Origin: Methylobacter marinus A45
GTDB taxonomy: Bacteria; Pseudomonadota; Gammaproteobacteria; Methylococcales; Methylomonadaceae
Length of the DNA stretch: 64,000 nucleotides
Assembly: GCF_000383855.1 (NCBI RefSeq)
Contig: NZ_KB912877.1
Location: forward strand, 310,001-374,000
Reading direction: 5' to 3'
Under the pieces are notes generated by a model that had not been told where the DNA came from, made no database searches, and worked only from the letters and a program-made list of their open reading frames with translations. Positions 54,111 to 62,875 of this stretch are shown here, in pieces. Position 1 is the first letter of the stretch, and the number at the start of each line of letters is the position of its first letter. A program made the position numbers and the translations under genes.

Positions 54111-56570
54111 ATGGTTAACAAGACTGCGAACGCCAAAGACATTGTGTTGATTACCGGCATCAGCGGTTTCCTCGGCCAGGCGCTGAGCAAAGCGCTGGAA
54201 CAGCATTACCGTGTTGTCGGCCTCGACCGGGATGCCGACCCTGAAAAATTTCCCGGCTACATCGATATAGACCTGACCTCGGACAGCGCCGTTGAAAAAG
54301 CCCTGGATGATGTACGCCAGCATCACGGCACGCGCATCGCCTCGGTGGTGCATCTGGCCGGCTATTATGATTTTACCGGCGAACCGAACCCGCTTTACGA
54401 GAGCGTCAACGTCAAGGGCACCCGCCGCCTGTTGCGCGCCTTACAGGGATTTGAAGTCGAACAGTTCATCTACGCCAGCACGATGCTCGTGCACGCGCCG
54501 ACCGATCCCGGCGTGCCGATCACGGAGGATTGGCCGATACAGCCTAAATGGGCCTATCCCCAATCGAAGCGGGAAACCGAGCAAGTCATCATCAACGAGC
54601 ACGGCGCCATCCCCTATGTATTGGCGCGCATCGCCGGCGTCTATACCGATAGCCTGCAGCCGCCGACGCTCGCCAATCAGATACAGCGGATCTACGAGCG
54701 CCAGTTCACCAGCCGGTTTTTCGCCGGCGATATCTCGCACGGCCAATCGTTTGTTCATATCGACGATTTGATCGAGGCTTTCATGCGCATGATCAGGCGG
54801 CGCAGGCAACTGCCTGACGAACTTGAGCTGCTCCTGGGCGAGCCGTTGACATTAGGGTATGAAGCGCTGCAGAACGAGATCGGCTACCTGATTCACGGCG
54901 AAACATGGCCGACCGAGACGTTGCCGAAACTGTTGGCCAAGGCCGGCGCCGGCTTGCAGGAGAGCATGGAAGTCGCGATACCGGATTCCATCGACAAGGG
55001 CGAAAAGCCCTTCATCAAACCGTTCATGGTCGATCTGGCCGATGATCATTATGAACTGAACATCGCCCGGGCCCGGAGCCTGCTCGCTTGGGAACCGCGG
55101 CATTCGCTGCGCGACACACTGCCGGCGATCGTGGTGGCGCTGAAAGCCGACCCGTTGAGCTGGTATCGGCGCAATAAACTGACTCCCGCGGAATGGGTCG
55201 AAACCATGGCAGCCCACCCCGAGCCGGCCGAGGACCTGCTGCATGGCTATAACGAGTCATGGCGTCAGACGCACAGCGAAAACCTCTGGGCGCATTTTTT
55301 GAACATGGCGTTGGGCACCTGGCTCATGACCAGTCCGGCTACCCTGGGTTATCCGGGCGAGGCCATGATTCTCAACGATCTGGTCGCGGGCGCCCTGGTG
55401 CTGGTATTCGGCGCGCTGTCGCTGTCGCGGCGCATGGCCTGGGCGCGCATTGCCAATGCGGTCGTAGGCCTGTGGCTGTTGTTCGCACCGCTGGTGTTCT
55501 GGACCTCGAGCGCGGCGGCTTATTTGAACGATACCCTGGTGGGCTCGCTGGTCATCGGCTTCGCGCTCCTGGTTCGCCCCATGCCCGGCGTCGGCCTCAT
55601 GGCCAGCTTGAAAGGCCCCGACATTCCGCCCGGCTGGGACTACAGTCCATCGGCATGGACGCAGCGCGTACCGATCATTTTTCTGGCTTTCATCGGTCTC
55701 TACGTCTCGCGCTATCTGGCCGCCTATCAGTTGGGCCATCTCCCAAACGCCTGGGACCCTTTCTTCGGCGACGGCACCGAGCGCATCATCACTTCCGACA
55801 TCTCCAAGGCCTGGCCCGTGCCCGACGCCGGCCTCGGCGCCGTGACTTACCTGCTGGAAATACTGACCGGCATCATCGGCGGGCGCGACCGCTGGCGCAC
55901 GATGCCCTGGCTGGTCATTCTGTTCGGCCTCATGATCGTGCCCCTGGGCGCCGTCAGCATTTTTTTCATCATTATCCAGCCTATTCTGATCGGCACCTGG
56001 TGCACGTTGTGCCTGGTAGGGGCCGCGGCCATGCTGATCCAGATTCCCTACGCCTTCGATGAAATAATCGCCACGGGCCAATTTCTGGCCGAACGCCGCC
56101 GCAAGGGCAAATCGGTCATATTGGCTTTCCTGCGCGGCGACACGATGGAAGGCGGCCGCAAGACCGAACGGGAAAACTTCGAAGGCTCGCCCTGGGCACT
56201 CATCAAGGATATGCTCGGGGGCGGCGTCAATCTGCCCTGGACACTGGTTCTGAGCGCGGCCATCGGCATCTGGCTGATGTGCACGCGACTGATTTTCGGG
56301 ACGCAAGGCGAGCAGGCCAATAGCGATCACCTGATCGGCGCTCTCGTGGTGACGGTTTCCGTTACGGCGCTGGCGGAAGTGATGCGGCCGGCGCGCTTCA
56401 TCAATATACTGCTGGCTATCGCCCTGATAGCCTCGCCGTTGATGTTGGAGGGCGGCAGCCGCCTCGCCGACTGGTCCGGCGTCCTGGCGGCGCTGTTGCT
56501 GATTGCCGCCAGCCTGCCGCGCGGCAAGGTCGAAAACAGCTATGGCGGCTGGAGCCGGTATTTGTTTTAG
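54111..56570 (+). CDS. NAD-dependent epimerase/dehydratase - SPW - vitamin K epoxide reductase fusion
   Basis: 819 residues from ATG 54111, with CAGGAG upstream. Residues about 8-300 are an SDR/epimerase domain: the NAD motif IVLITGISGFLGQAL, VVHLAGYYDF, and YPQSKRETE (Tyr-x-x-x-Lys catalytic pair). Residues about 390-500 carry SPW-type membrane repeats (NMALGTWLMTSPATLGYP, NAVVGLWLLFAPLVFW). Residues about 520-680 form a VKOR-like four-helix membrane domain with active-site pair GTWCTLCLVGAAAML. A second SPW pair closes the protein (LVLSAAIGIWLMCTRLIFG). This couples a nucleotide-sugar- or sterol-type dehydrogenase to a quinone-linked thiol oxidoreductase at the membrane. Function is unknown. 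It stands as a single-gene unit. Confidence 0.87.
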   Translation: MVNKTANAKDIVLITGISGFLGQALSKALEQHYRVVGLDRDADPEKFPGYIDIDLTSDSAVEKALDDVRQHHGTRIASVVHLAGYYDFTGEPNPLYESVNVKGTRRLLRALQGFEVEQFIYASTMLVHAPTDPGVPITEDWPIQPKWAYPQSKRETEQVIINEHGAIPYVLARIAGVYTDSLQPPTLANQIQRIYERQFTSRFFAGDISHGQSFVHIDDLIEAFMRMIRRRRQLPDELELLLGEPLTLGYEALQNEIGYLIHGETWPTETLPKLLAKAGAGLQESMEVAIPDSIDKGEKPFIKPFMVDLADDHYELNIARARSLLAWEPRHSLRDTLPAIVVALKADPLSWYRRNKLTPAEWVETMAAHPEPAEDLLHGYNESWRQTHSENLWAHFLNMALGTWLMTSPATLGYPGEAMILNDLVAGALVLVFGALSLSRRMAWARIANAVVGLWLLFAPLVFWTSSAAAYLNDTLVGSLVIGFALLVRPMPGVGLMASLKGPDIPPGWDYSPSAWTQRVPIIFLAFIGLYVSRYLAAYQLGHLPNAWDPFFGDGTERIITSDISKAWPVPDAGLGAVTYLLEILTGIIGGRDRWRTMPWLVILFGLMIVPLGAVSIFFIIIQPILIGTWCTLCLVGAAAMLIQIPYAFDEIIATGQFLAERRRKGKSVILAFLRGDTMEGGRKTERENFEGSPWALIKDMLGGGVNLPWTLVLSAAIGIWLMCTRLIFGTQGEQANSDHLIGALVVTVSVTALAEVMRPARFINILLAIALIASPLMLEGGSRLADWSGVLAALLLIAASLPRGKVENSYGGWSRYLF

Positions 56571-56881
56571 CGGCTGGCTAAAAGCCCGTAGGGTCCGCAC
56601 TGCGTACCTTTCCCTGGTTCCCACGGTCCTGAGGCTGTGAAAGAATTAGTGAAAAACGTCATAAAAAGCCTTATTCACCACGAAGATCACGAAGGACACG
56701 AAGAAAAAATTAAGTTAATCAAAGGCTTAAAACTTCGTGCTCTTCGTGTCCTTCGTGGTTAAACCCTTTAAATTGAATACTTTCACAGTCTCTCCTCCGT
56801 GGGAACCGATACCGTGCTTTGAGAGCGGCATGTCGTATGCACACCCAGCCAAGCCTAGTGAGTTGCGTGGTTTATGAAATA
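56571..56881. repeat. Intergenic region with a CACGAAG inverted repeat
   Basis: No gene. At 56678-56704 and 56734-56760 are arms built of 9-base units ending in CACGAAG (ACCACGAAG, GACACGAAG and variants), in inverted orientation around an AT-rich loop. The structure lies between the converging fusion-protein and TIGR04073 genes and could fold as a stem of about 25 bp. A partial match occurs near 24815-24825. Confidence 0.65.
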
Positions 56882-57211
56882 TTATTCGAAATAATCCCAA
56901 GGATATTCAGGCGCTAAAATAGGCTGAAAACCCGCCGGTGCCGGGAAAGGCGCGGAAACAAACTCATAAACACCGATGAGTTCGCGGGCCACCAGCATGC
57001 CCACCCCTTTCGCCAGGCCGATGGGTACGCCAACGGCACCCTGGGCGCGTGTTTCATGGATAATATTGCCCGGCACTTCCAGAAAACCACAGGTCATGCC
57101 CGCCAGTCCCCGGCCAAATTTATGCGCGGCTGATTGCGCATGGGCATCAGGAAATGACAATAGCATCGCCGCCGTAAAAGCAGCCAACAGATAAGTGCGT
57201 AACTTTTTCAT
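56882..57211 (-). CDS. Exosortase system-associated protein (TIGR04073 family)
   Basis: 109 residues from ATG 57211 (GAGG at 7-nt spacing; an ATG two codons earlier is possible). Sec signal peptide to about residue 25 (LLSFPDAHAQ). The mature protein shows the family pattern: KFGRGLAGMTCGFLEVPGNI, GVPIGLAKGVGMLVARELIG, VYEFVSAPFPAPAGFQPILA and a final PEYPW. Members occur in genomes with exosortase/PEP-CTERM sorting; their function is not known. No exosortase or PEP-CTERM protein was seen in this window. Confidence 0.85.
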   Translation of the reverse strand: MKKLRTYLLAAFTAAMLLSFPDAHAQSAAHKFGRGLAGMTCGFLEVPGNIIHETRAQGAVGVPIGLAKGVGMLVARELIGVYEFVSAPFPAPAGFQPILAPEYPWDYFE

Positions 57212-57268
57212 ATGCATTCCTCTACTTCTTATTATGTGGAAAGCCTATCTTACTGCATAAGCCGGGTA

Positions 57269-58678
57269 TTAAAAATTGAAGTCTTTGCGCTTAACCATCA
57301 GCCATGACTTGGGCCGCCGCGTTTCCAAGTACCCCGCCAGCACATAGCTGACCAGCGCCGTCGCCAGAGACAGCAGATAAGGCGCGCCCAGATCGAGCAC
57401 ATGATGCCCGACAATCCATGTCGACATGCCGGTCAGCAGCGTAACGGCGGCGCTCATGCTGCCGCCGAAACGCGTGAACAGGCCGAACACGACGACGATG
57501 AAAATACCGGCGCTGCCGAATGCCGACGCCTCTTCCACCAGCGTGTAGACGCGATCGGCATGCAGCGCCAGCACAAAGGCGATGATGCCGCATGCCATGA
57601 CCACGATCCGCGCGACTCTGACCTTGCCCTGATCGCTGATGGTCCTGACGGCCGGCACGATCAGGTTATGCGACACCAGGGCGGAGGCCGCCAGCAGGGC
57701 GCTGTCGACGGTCGACAAAATAGCCGAGATCAGCGCGCCGGCGAAAATGATGTACAAAAACGTATTCAGATGCTCGCGGGCCAGCCGCGGCAGAATCTGC
57801 TCCGGCTGCGCCAGGCCCGGCACCAATTGAAAGCCGAGCAGGCCGATGAACACCGGTATCAAGCCCACGGCCAGATACAACAGGCCTCCCTGGATACAGG
57901 CCCGGCGCGCCACCTCGGGCGAGCGGCTGGCCAGCACGCGCGCGACGAGTTCCTGTGACAGGACCGAGCCGCAGATCGGTATGGCCCACTGCTCGATTTT
58001 GGCGATCAGGCCGCCGGCTTCGGCGCCGAACAGGCTAAGCCTTTCCGGGTGAATATGCGCCATGGACGCATCGAAACCGCCGCCCGCCTCCAGCACAAAA
58101 AACAGCAGCAGCAACAGACCGATGATCAATGCGACGCCCTGCACGGCGTCGGTCACGACATCGGCCATCAGGCCGCCGTACATGGTATAGACGATCACGA
58201 CCAGCGCCGCGGCGGCAATGGCCAGCTCCACTTCAAATCCCGACACGGCCGACAACACCTGCCCGAACGCGCGAATCTGCGCGGCCGCCCACATGACCGA
58301 GGTCGGCGCGATCAGCAGAACGGCCAGGTTTTGAACCCTGGCCGAATAGCGCTGGGCAAACAGGTCGGCCAGCGTGGTCAGATTGCGCCGCCATAACTGC
58401 ACGGCGAACACCATGCCCATCAGCACCAGGCAGATGGTATAGCCGAACGGGTCGATGGTCGCGCCCGACAGGCCGTTCTCGTAAACGGAGCCGGCCGCGC
58501 CTATGCAGGTTTCGGCGCCGAACCAGGTCGCGAACACGCTCAGACTGGCCATGCCCGGGCCAAGGCTGCGCCCGGCCAGGAGATAATCGTTTTCACTGAC
58601 GATACGGCGCGAAAAATACACGCCGATCAGCAATTGCAGCAGGATATAGGCAATAATCCCGTAGACAACTGTAGGCAT
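57269..58678 (-). CDS. Sodium:solute symporter (SSS family)
   Basis: 469 residues with about 13 membrane segments. TM1 is unwound around GVYFSRR, followed by ENDYLLAGRSLGPGMASLSV and FATWFGAETCIGAAGSVYEN, typical of the SSS family. The Na2 site region is GALISAILSTVDSALLAAS in TM8. It carries a small organic solute (amino acid, carboxylate or similar) with Na+; the substrate cannot be read off. It stands alone, 57 bases upstream of the TIGR04073 gene on the same strand, so the two may be co-transcribed. Confidence 0.88.
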   Translation of the reverse strand: MPTVVYGIIAYILLQLLIGVYFSRRIVSENDYLLAGRSLGPGMASLSVFATWFGAETCIGAAGSVYENGLSGATIDPFGYTICLVLMGMVFAVQLWRRNLTTLADLFAQRYSARVQNLAVLLIAPTSVMWAAAQIRAFGQVLSAVSGFEVELAIAAAALVVIVYTMYGGLMADVVTDAVQGVALIIGLLLLLFFVLEAGGGFDASMAHIHPERLSLFGAEAGGLIAKIEQWAIPICGSVLSQELVARVLASRSPEVARRACIQGGLLYLAVGLIPVFIGLLGFQLVPGLAQPEQILPRLAREHLNTFLYIIFAGALISAILSTVDSALLAASALVSHNLIVPAVRTISDQGKVRVARIVVMACGIIAFVLALHADRVYTLVEEASAFGSAGIFIVVVFGLFTRFGGSMSAAVTLLTGMSTWIVGHHVLDLGAPYLLSLATALVSYVLAGYLETRRPKSWLMVKRKDFNF

Positions 58679-58780
58679 ATTCTTACAATGGGCTTAAAAA
58701 AAGGCCGCTATTCTAGCGCAGCTGGCCTGGTATTTTGTAACGAAATGATCCGGCGAAGCATGCGGAGAGAATATTAAGAT

Positions 58781-59142
58781 CTGATGTTACGCAGTAAGTT
58801 GAATTCAGATCGGTTTAGCAAAGTGTCGCTAGCGCGACGATTATTTGAATCGGGTTTATCGCACCCGAAGGCGAGTTACTTTCTTTTGCGCGGCCTCGGC
58901 AATTGCTCCTGCATTGCTCTACCTCCTGCATCCATGCAGTCGAAAAGAAAGTAACCAAAGAAAAGGCCGCCCGTTGCCGCTTTTTCCTTGCGCTCCTCAC
59001 TTTCGACGAGGGTTGCCAAAAGGGACTTCCTGTCCCTTTGGCAACGCGCTGCATCCATGCAGCGCCCCTTCGGGCTGTTCTCGCCGAAAGCTGCGGTGCT
59101 CGGCGCGGCAAACGGGATAAAATCGTCCATGCCTAACATCAG
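58781..59142. mobile_element. MITE-like element, family 3, copy 2 (7-bp TSD TTAAGAT)
   Basis: A 362-bp non-coding element. Ends CTGATGTTACG (left) and CCTAACATCAG (right), with the 7-base direct repeat TTAAGAT at 58774-58780 and 59143-59149. The interior matches the copy at 9228-9563 in reverse orientation. The hairpin loop that is 6 nt in copy 1 is here enlarged by a palindromic module of about 49 bases (58894-58942). Open frames on both strands are by-products of the repeat. Confidence 0.88.
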
Positions 59143-59195
59143 TTAAGATAAAAAACTTTATGATTCATTAGCTGCTATTACGCAGCTTTAGGGCC

Positions 59196-59297
59196 GAATT
59201 CACTTGTGCCCTATGGGTATTCGCACTGTGCGGATAAATCCGCACCTACAACGGAAATGCATCCGCGCACTTGAGGAAGTTATTTTATGCGCATTCC
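59196..59297. mobile_element. Truncated family 1b element, copy D
   Basis: About 102 bases matching the reverse complement of copy C from its GAATTCACTTGTGCCC part to its end GCGCATTCC. The right end is intact and followed by TTA (59298-59300). The other end is missing, so the copy is truncated. The draG stop codon (59302-59304) lies just beyond it. Confidence 0.75.
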
Positions 59298-59301
59298 TTA
59301 A

Positions 59302-60195
59302 TTAATCCACAGTTCTTCCAGACTGATTCAGCTTCAATAAGGCATCGGTCTGCCGCTTCAGGGTTCGGCTGATGGCCGGCTCCAGCTGCGCCAGCCAGCG
59401 CGGCGGAATGGCATCGACGCCGTAATGCGCGCCGGCCAGCATGCCGGCCAGCGCGCCCGTGGTATCGGCATCCTCGCCGCGATTGACGGTTTCGGTCACG
59501 CACGCTTCGAATGAATCGGTATGAAAAAAATAGTGAAACACGGTTTGCAGCGTATCGACGATATAGCCGCCGGCCCGGCCCGGATAGGGATCGAATTGAA
59601 ATTCAGGGTGCGCATCTATCAAGTCCTCGGCCTGTTGCCGGCAAGGCGCGATGCCGTCGCCCGCAAACAAGGCTTGCAGCATCCGCCCCAGGCACAACGT
59701 CCCCGCATCGGACAACGGATGGTGATGCGTGAGATGGCATTGCTCCAGGGTTTGCCGCTCGAATGCCCGCGCGTCTCCCAGGGTTGCGATCGCGACCGGC
59801 AGATTGCGCATGCAGGCGCCGTTTCCGGCTTCGGCTTCGTTGACCGGGCCTGCCAGCGCCCCGGTTTTGATGTAGCGCCGGATGCCGCGGCGGCAGGTGT
59901 TGCCGATATCGACCGGCGATGATCGCAGCCAGTCGGCGAACGCGTCGGCCACGCGCGTCAAATCCCAGCCGCCGCTGTCAATCATGGCCTGGGCCAGAGC
60001 AATCGACATTTCGGTATCATCGGTAATCTGGCCGGGTCGTAACGTCAGCCAGCCGCCGCCGATTATGTCGCGATGCACGCCATATTCGGCACGAATTCGC
60101 TCAGGCGTCATAAACTCCACGGTAGCGCCCAGCGCATCGCCGCAGGCCAGGCCCAGATAAGCGCCCAGAGCGCGGTCCTTAAGCGTCAAGTTCAT
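59302..60195 (-). CDS. draG: ADP-ribosyl-[dinitrogen reductase] hydrolase DraG
   Basis: 297 residues, full length. The dinuclear metal site motifs of the ADP-ribosylglycohydrolase family are visible: GACxGDALG-like GLACGDALGATVEFM, GQITDDTEMSIALAQAM, and the C-terminal NRGEDADTTGALAGMLAG. It removes ADP-ribose from the Arg of dinitrogenase reductase, reactivating nitrogenase when ammonium is exhausted. It is encoded 22 bases downstream of draT. Its C terminus ends next to a truncated mobile element. Confidence 0.93.
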   Translation of the reverse strand: MNLTLKDRALGAYLGLACGDALGATVEFMTPERIRAEYGVHRDIIGGGWLTLRPGQITDDTEMSIALAQAMIDSGGWDLTRVADAFADWLRSSPVDIGNTCRRGIRRYIKTGALAGPVNEAEAGNGACMRNLPVAIATLGDARAFERQTLEQCHLTHHHPLSDAGTLCLGRMLQALFAGDGIAPCRQQAEDLIDAHPEFQFDPYPGRAGGYIVDTLQTVFHYFFHTDSFEACVTETVNRGEDADTTGALAGMLAGAHYGVDAIPPRWLAQLEPAISRTLKRQTDALLKLNQSGRTVD

Positions 60196-60217
60196 TCTGT
60201 GTATTCTCCTGTTTGTC

Positions 60218-61054
60218 CTAATAAGACACCCGCACCTGATAACTGCCGCCTATCACGAGATACTCGGACTCTCCGCGCAAGGTATGCCGGGGCAGCAGAT
60301 CATTGAAAAACAGCAGTTTCTCTCTCGGCACCCTGGCTTCGATGATATAGTCGCCGAATTCGCTGGCCCGGCTGCGGCGATCGGTAAATGAAACGATATT
60401 ATTCAGGCGCAGGAACATGCGGTGGCCATCCATTTTTTCCCGCACGCAGTCCTCGGTGAATTTGTTGATGCCGCGGTACAGCGTCATGTGGCTGCCGGCC
60501 GGCGCGTTGAAGCGCGTCGCGACCCACTGGCAGAATTCGTACAGCAAATCGAGCTGCAGATAGATGCAGTTGTTGTGATAGCGGCTGTTCATTTTGTCCT
60601 GAATATACGCCATCCAGGCCTGGGTGGTGAAACCGCTGATCGGCGCCTTGTGATAAGTCGGCAATAGACCGAAGCGGCTTTCGACCCAGCCCTTCAGTAC
60701 CGCGCTTTGGGCGTTGTTGGAATCGAAGCTCCAATCCTGCAACAGGCTCAGGTAACTGCTGCGAAACCGCCGCCGGCCCTGCGAATCGACTTTAAGCCGC
60801 TGCTCGTCCTCAAAACCGAAAACCAGGCTCATGTAATCCTGAAACACGGCCCCCGCCTCCGCCACGGTCCGCGCGCCGGCCAGTTTATCGAACAAGCCGG
60901 CATTGGCCTCGCGGGTTCCGTGTATGTGCAATTCGCAAGGCTGTTCGTTGAAATCGGCACTGGCCAGCCACGCCGTGGAAATACCCAGCAGATTGGTGCT
61001 GTGGCCGGTGAATGCAATATTGCGTTTCAAGGTGTTATTATTCACAATCGTCAT
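60218..61054 (-). CDS. draT: NAD+-dinitrogen-reductase ADP-D-ribosyltransferase DraT
   Basis: 278 residues from ATG 61054, with AGGGA upstream; the longer open frame overlaps the divergent GST gene's start and is unlikely. Family segments include NIAFTGHSTNLLGISTAWLA, LYRGINKFTEDCVREK and EYLVIGGSYQVRVSY. DraT transfers ADP-ribose from NAD+ onto dinitrogenase reductase (NifH) and switches nitrogenase off upon ammonium or energy shock. draG follows on the same strand. Its presence predicts nitrogenase genes elsewhere in the genome. No -24/-12 (sigma-54) promoter was evident in the short intergenic gap. Confidence 0.92.
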   Translation of the reverse strand: MTIVNNNTLKRNIAFTGHSTNLLGISTAWLASADFNEQPCELHIHGTREANAGLFDKLAGARTVAEAGAVFQDYMSLVFGFEDEQRLKVDSQGRRRFRSSYLSLLQDWSFDSNNAQSAVLKGWVESRFGLLPTYHKAPISGFTTQAWMAYIQDKMNSRYHNNCIYLQLDLLYEFCQWVATRFNAPAGSHMTLYRGINKFTEDCVREKMDGHRMFLRLNNIVSFTDRRSRASEFGDYIIEARVPREKLLFFNDLLPRHTLRGESEYLVIGGSYQVRVSY

Positions 61055-61109
61055 CCGATCCCTGCAACTGATGGGCCTAATAGTACATGCAAGTACCAGG
61101 AAAAACACC

Positions 61110-61835
61110 ATGCTGACTCTCTATCAATTCCCTATTTCCCATTATTGTGAAAAAGTGCGCTGGGCGCTGGATTACAAGAAACTGGATTACCGGACCATCA
61201 ACCTCCTGCCCGGCCTGCATCGATCCAAGGCCATGAAACTGAGCGGTTCGTCCTCGCTCCCTATCCTGGTCCATGACGGCAAGGCCGTCAGAAATTCCAG
61301 CGACATCATCGATTATCTGGACCAGCAGTTCCCTGAATCGTCACTGACCCCTGCCGATCAGGCGCTAAAACAGGAGGCCCTGGACTGGGAAGCATTCGCC
61401 GATGAACAGCTGGGAATTCCGGTCAGGATGGTTTGTTACAATGTCTTGCTTGACCACCCGGATTTGCTGATGCCGATATTTACCGCGGGCGGCCCCTGGT
61501 ACGGACGCTTTATCATGCCGGTTCTTTACCCGAAACTGAGTAAGACCATGCGCAGCAAGATGAAACTCGATCAAAGGACCTCGCAAATTGCCCTCAAACA
61601 ACTCAGCCGGGCTGTCGAGAAACTGGATGCCCGCCTGCAAGGCCGGCAATTCCTGGTCGGGGACCGCTTCACGCGTGCCGATCTGGCCGTTGCGTCCTTG
61701 CTGGGGCCGCTGCACAAGGCCGAAAAATACGGTGTTGCCTGGCCGGGGCAGTTCCCCGAAGCCCTCGAGAAGATCAGCGAGGGGTTTGCCGAAAACAAGA
61801 CCTGGGTTAAGCGCCTGTACGCCGATCACCGTTAA
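61110..61835 (+). CDS. Glutathione S-transferase family protein
   Basis: 241 residues from ATG 61110, with AGGA 9 nt upstream; the longer frame to 60903 overlaps draT and is rejected. The N-terminal thioredoxin-like domain starts MLTLYQFPISHYCEKVRWAL, where Ser or Cys of SHYC is the likely glutathione-activating residue; SSLPILVHDG supplies the cis-Pro and NSSDIIDYLD the gamma-glutamyl-binding motif. The C-terminal helical domain ends FLVGDRFTRADLAVASLL, the typical N-capping segment. It uses glutathione on unknown electrophiles. It is divergent from draT with 55 bases between starts. Confidence 0.88.
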   Translation: MLTLYQFPISHYCEKVRWALDYKKLDYRTINLLPGLHRSKAMKLSGSSSLPILVHDGKAVRNSSDIIDYLDQQFPESSLTPADQALKQEALDWEAFADEQLGIPVRMVCYNVLLDHPDLLMPIFTAGGPWYGRFIMPVLYPKLSKTMRSKMKLDQRTSQIALKQLSRAVEKLDARLQGRQFLVGDRFTRADLAVASLLGPLHKAEKYGVAWPGQFPEALEKISEGFAENKTWVKRLYADHR

Positions 61836-61884
61836 TCGTTCAGGGCCGCAATTACCGCTTACACGACTTTAAAACAACAAACCT

Positions 61885-62637
61885 ATGAACAACTCCATTA
61901 TCTATGCGCTTGATTTCGACGGCGTAATCTGTGACAGCGCGGTCGAGACCGCGATAACGGGCTGGAAATGCGCAGGCCAGATCTGGGACGATATGCCAGG
62001 CCCCGTGCCGCCGTCGCAACTGATCGACCAATTTCGCCAGGTGCGGCCGATCATCGAAACCGGTTATGAAGCAATACTGGCCATGCGCCTGCTGCACCTG
62101 GGCGAGACAACGGCTGCGATCTATACCGACTATGCCGGCAAAACCCAGGCCCTGATGCAGGCTGCGCAAGTCGATGCCGGCGACCTGAAACAACGTTTCG
62201 GCGCAACGCGCGATGCCTGGATAGAGACGGCGCTGGCCGACTGGATCGATATGAATCCGTTATTCTCCGGCATCAGCGAAAGACTCCAACGGCTGGGACA
62301 ACAGGGCATCTGGTATATCATCACCACCAAGCAGGAACGCTTCGTCAAACAAATCCTGAAAGCCAACCGGATTGAGTTGCCGGACGCGCATATTTTTGGC
62401 CTGGACCGCAATATGAGCAAGCAGGAAGTTCTGAAGAAACTGCTGGAGAAACATTCCGGACAGCCGATTCATTTTGTCGAGGACCGGCTGCCGACCTTGC
62501 TGAATGTGCTGAAAAACGACCAACTGGCCGAGATCAAGCTCATTTTCGCCTTGTGGGGTTATAACACCGACGCGGACAAAGCCGTCGCCGCGCAAAATCC
62601 CTTCGTCAGCCAATTGCTGGAAGACTTTCTGGCATAG
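61885..62637 (+). CDS. HAD-superfamily hydrolase
   Basis: 250 residues. Motif I YALDFDGVICDSAVET has the nucleophile Asp and the acid/base Asp. Motif II is IWYIITTKQERF (Thr). Motif III Lys is in MSKQEVLKKLLE, and motif IV FVEDRLPTLLNVL has Glu-Asp. A helical cap lies between motifs I and II. It should be a phosphatase or phosphoglycolate-type hydrolase of small metabolites. It follows the GST gene by 49 bases in the same direction, possibly co-transcribed. Confidence 0.87.
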   Translation: MNNSIIYALDFDGVICDSAVETAITGWKCAGQIWDDMPGPVPPSQLIDQFRQVRPIIETGYEAILAMRLLHLGETTAAIYTDYAGKTQALMQAAQVDAGDLKQRFGATRDAWIETALADWIDMNPLFSGISERLQRLGQQGIWYIITTKQERFVKQILKANRIELPDAHIFGLDRNMSKQEVLKKLLEKHSGQPIHFVEDRLPTLLNVLKNDQLAEIKLIFALWGYNTDADKAVAAQNPFVSQLLEDFLA

Positions 62638-62646
62638 CACATCCGA

Positions 62647-62672
62647 ATGCCGCATCCAACGGATTGCGGCAT
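62647..62672 (+). terminator. Possible hairpin terminator after the HAD gene
   Basis: ATGCCGCA / TGCGGCAT arms around a 10-base loop, 9 bases after the stop codon. There is no strong T run, so termination is uncertain. Confidence 0.45.
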
Positions 62673-62875
62673 CAATTACTCCGCAATTTATAAAACCTTA
62701 TTTTTATCAAAAACTGTGTCATTTCACCTATTGACCAGGGCATATGCCACAGAAGTATATTATTAAAAAATAAACTTATAATAAATTCAATTACTTAAGA
62801 ATGGCACAACTTCTGCTATATCACCTGTATCCAAACAACTGTTTGGCCGTATTGACTCCATTTTTGAGGTATTGA
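62673..62875. promoter_or_regulatory. AT-rich upstream region of the RTX-repeat gene
   Basis: About 200 bases, strongly AT-rich, with no gene. It should contain the promoter of the secreted repeat protein. A TTGAGGTATTGA stretch just before ATG 62876 includes a weak GAGG ribosome site. Confidence 0.45.

Noticed and set aside
58815-59139. Small frames rich in Arg, Ser and Cys
   Set aside because: They fall inside the second copy of the family 3 element.
60903-61109. N-terminal extension of the GST gene
   Set aside because: It overlaps draT on the other strand; the GST fold begins at ATG 61110.
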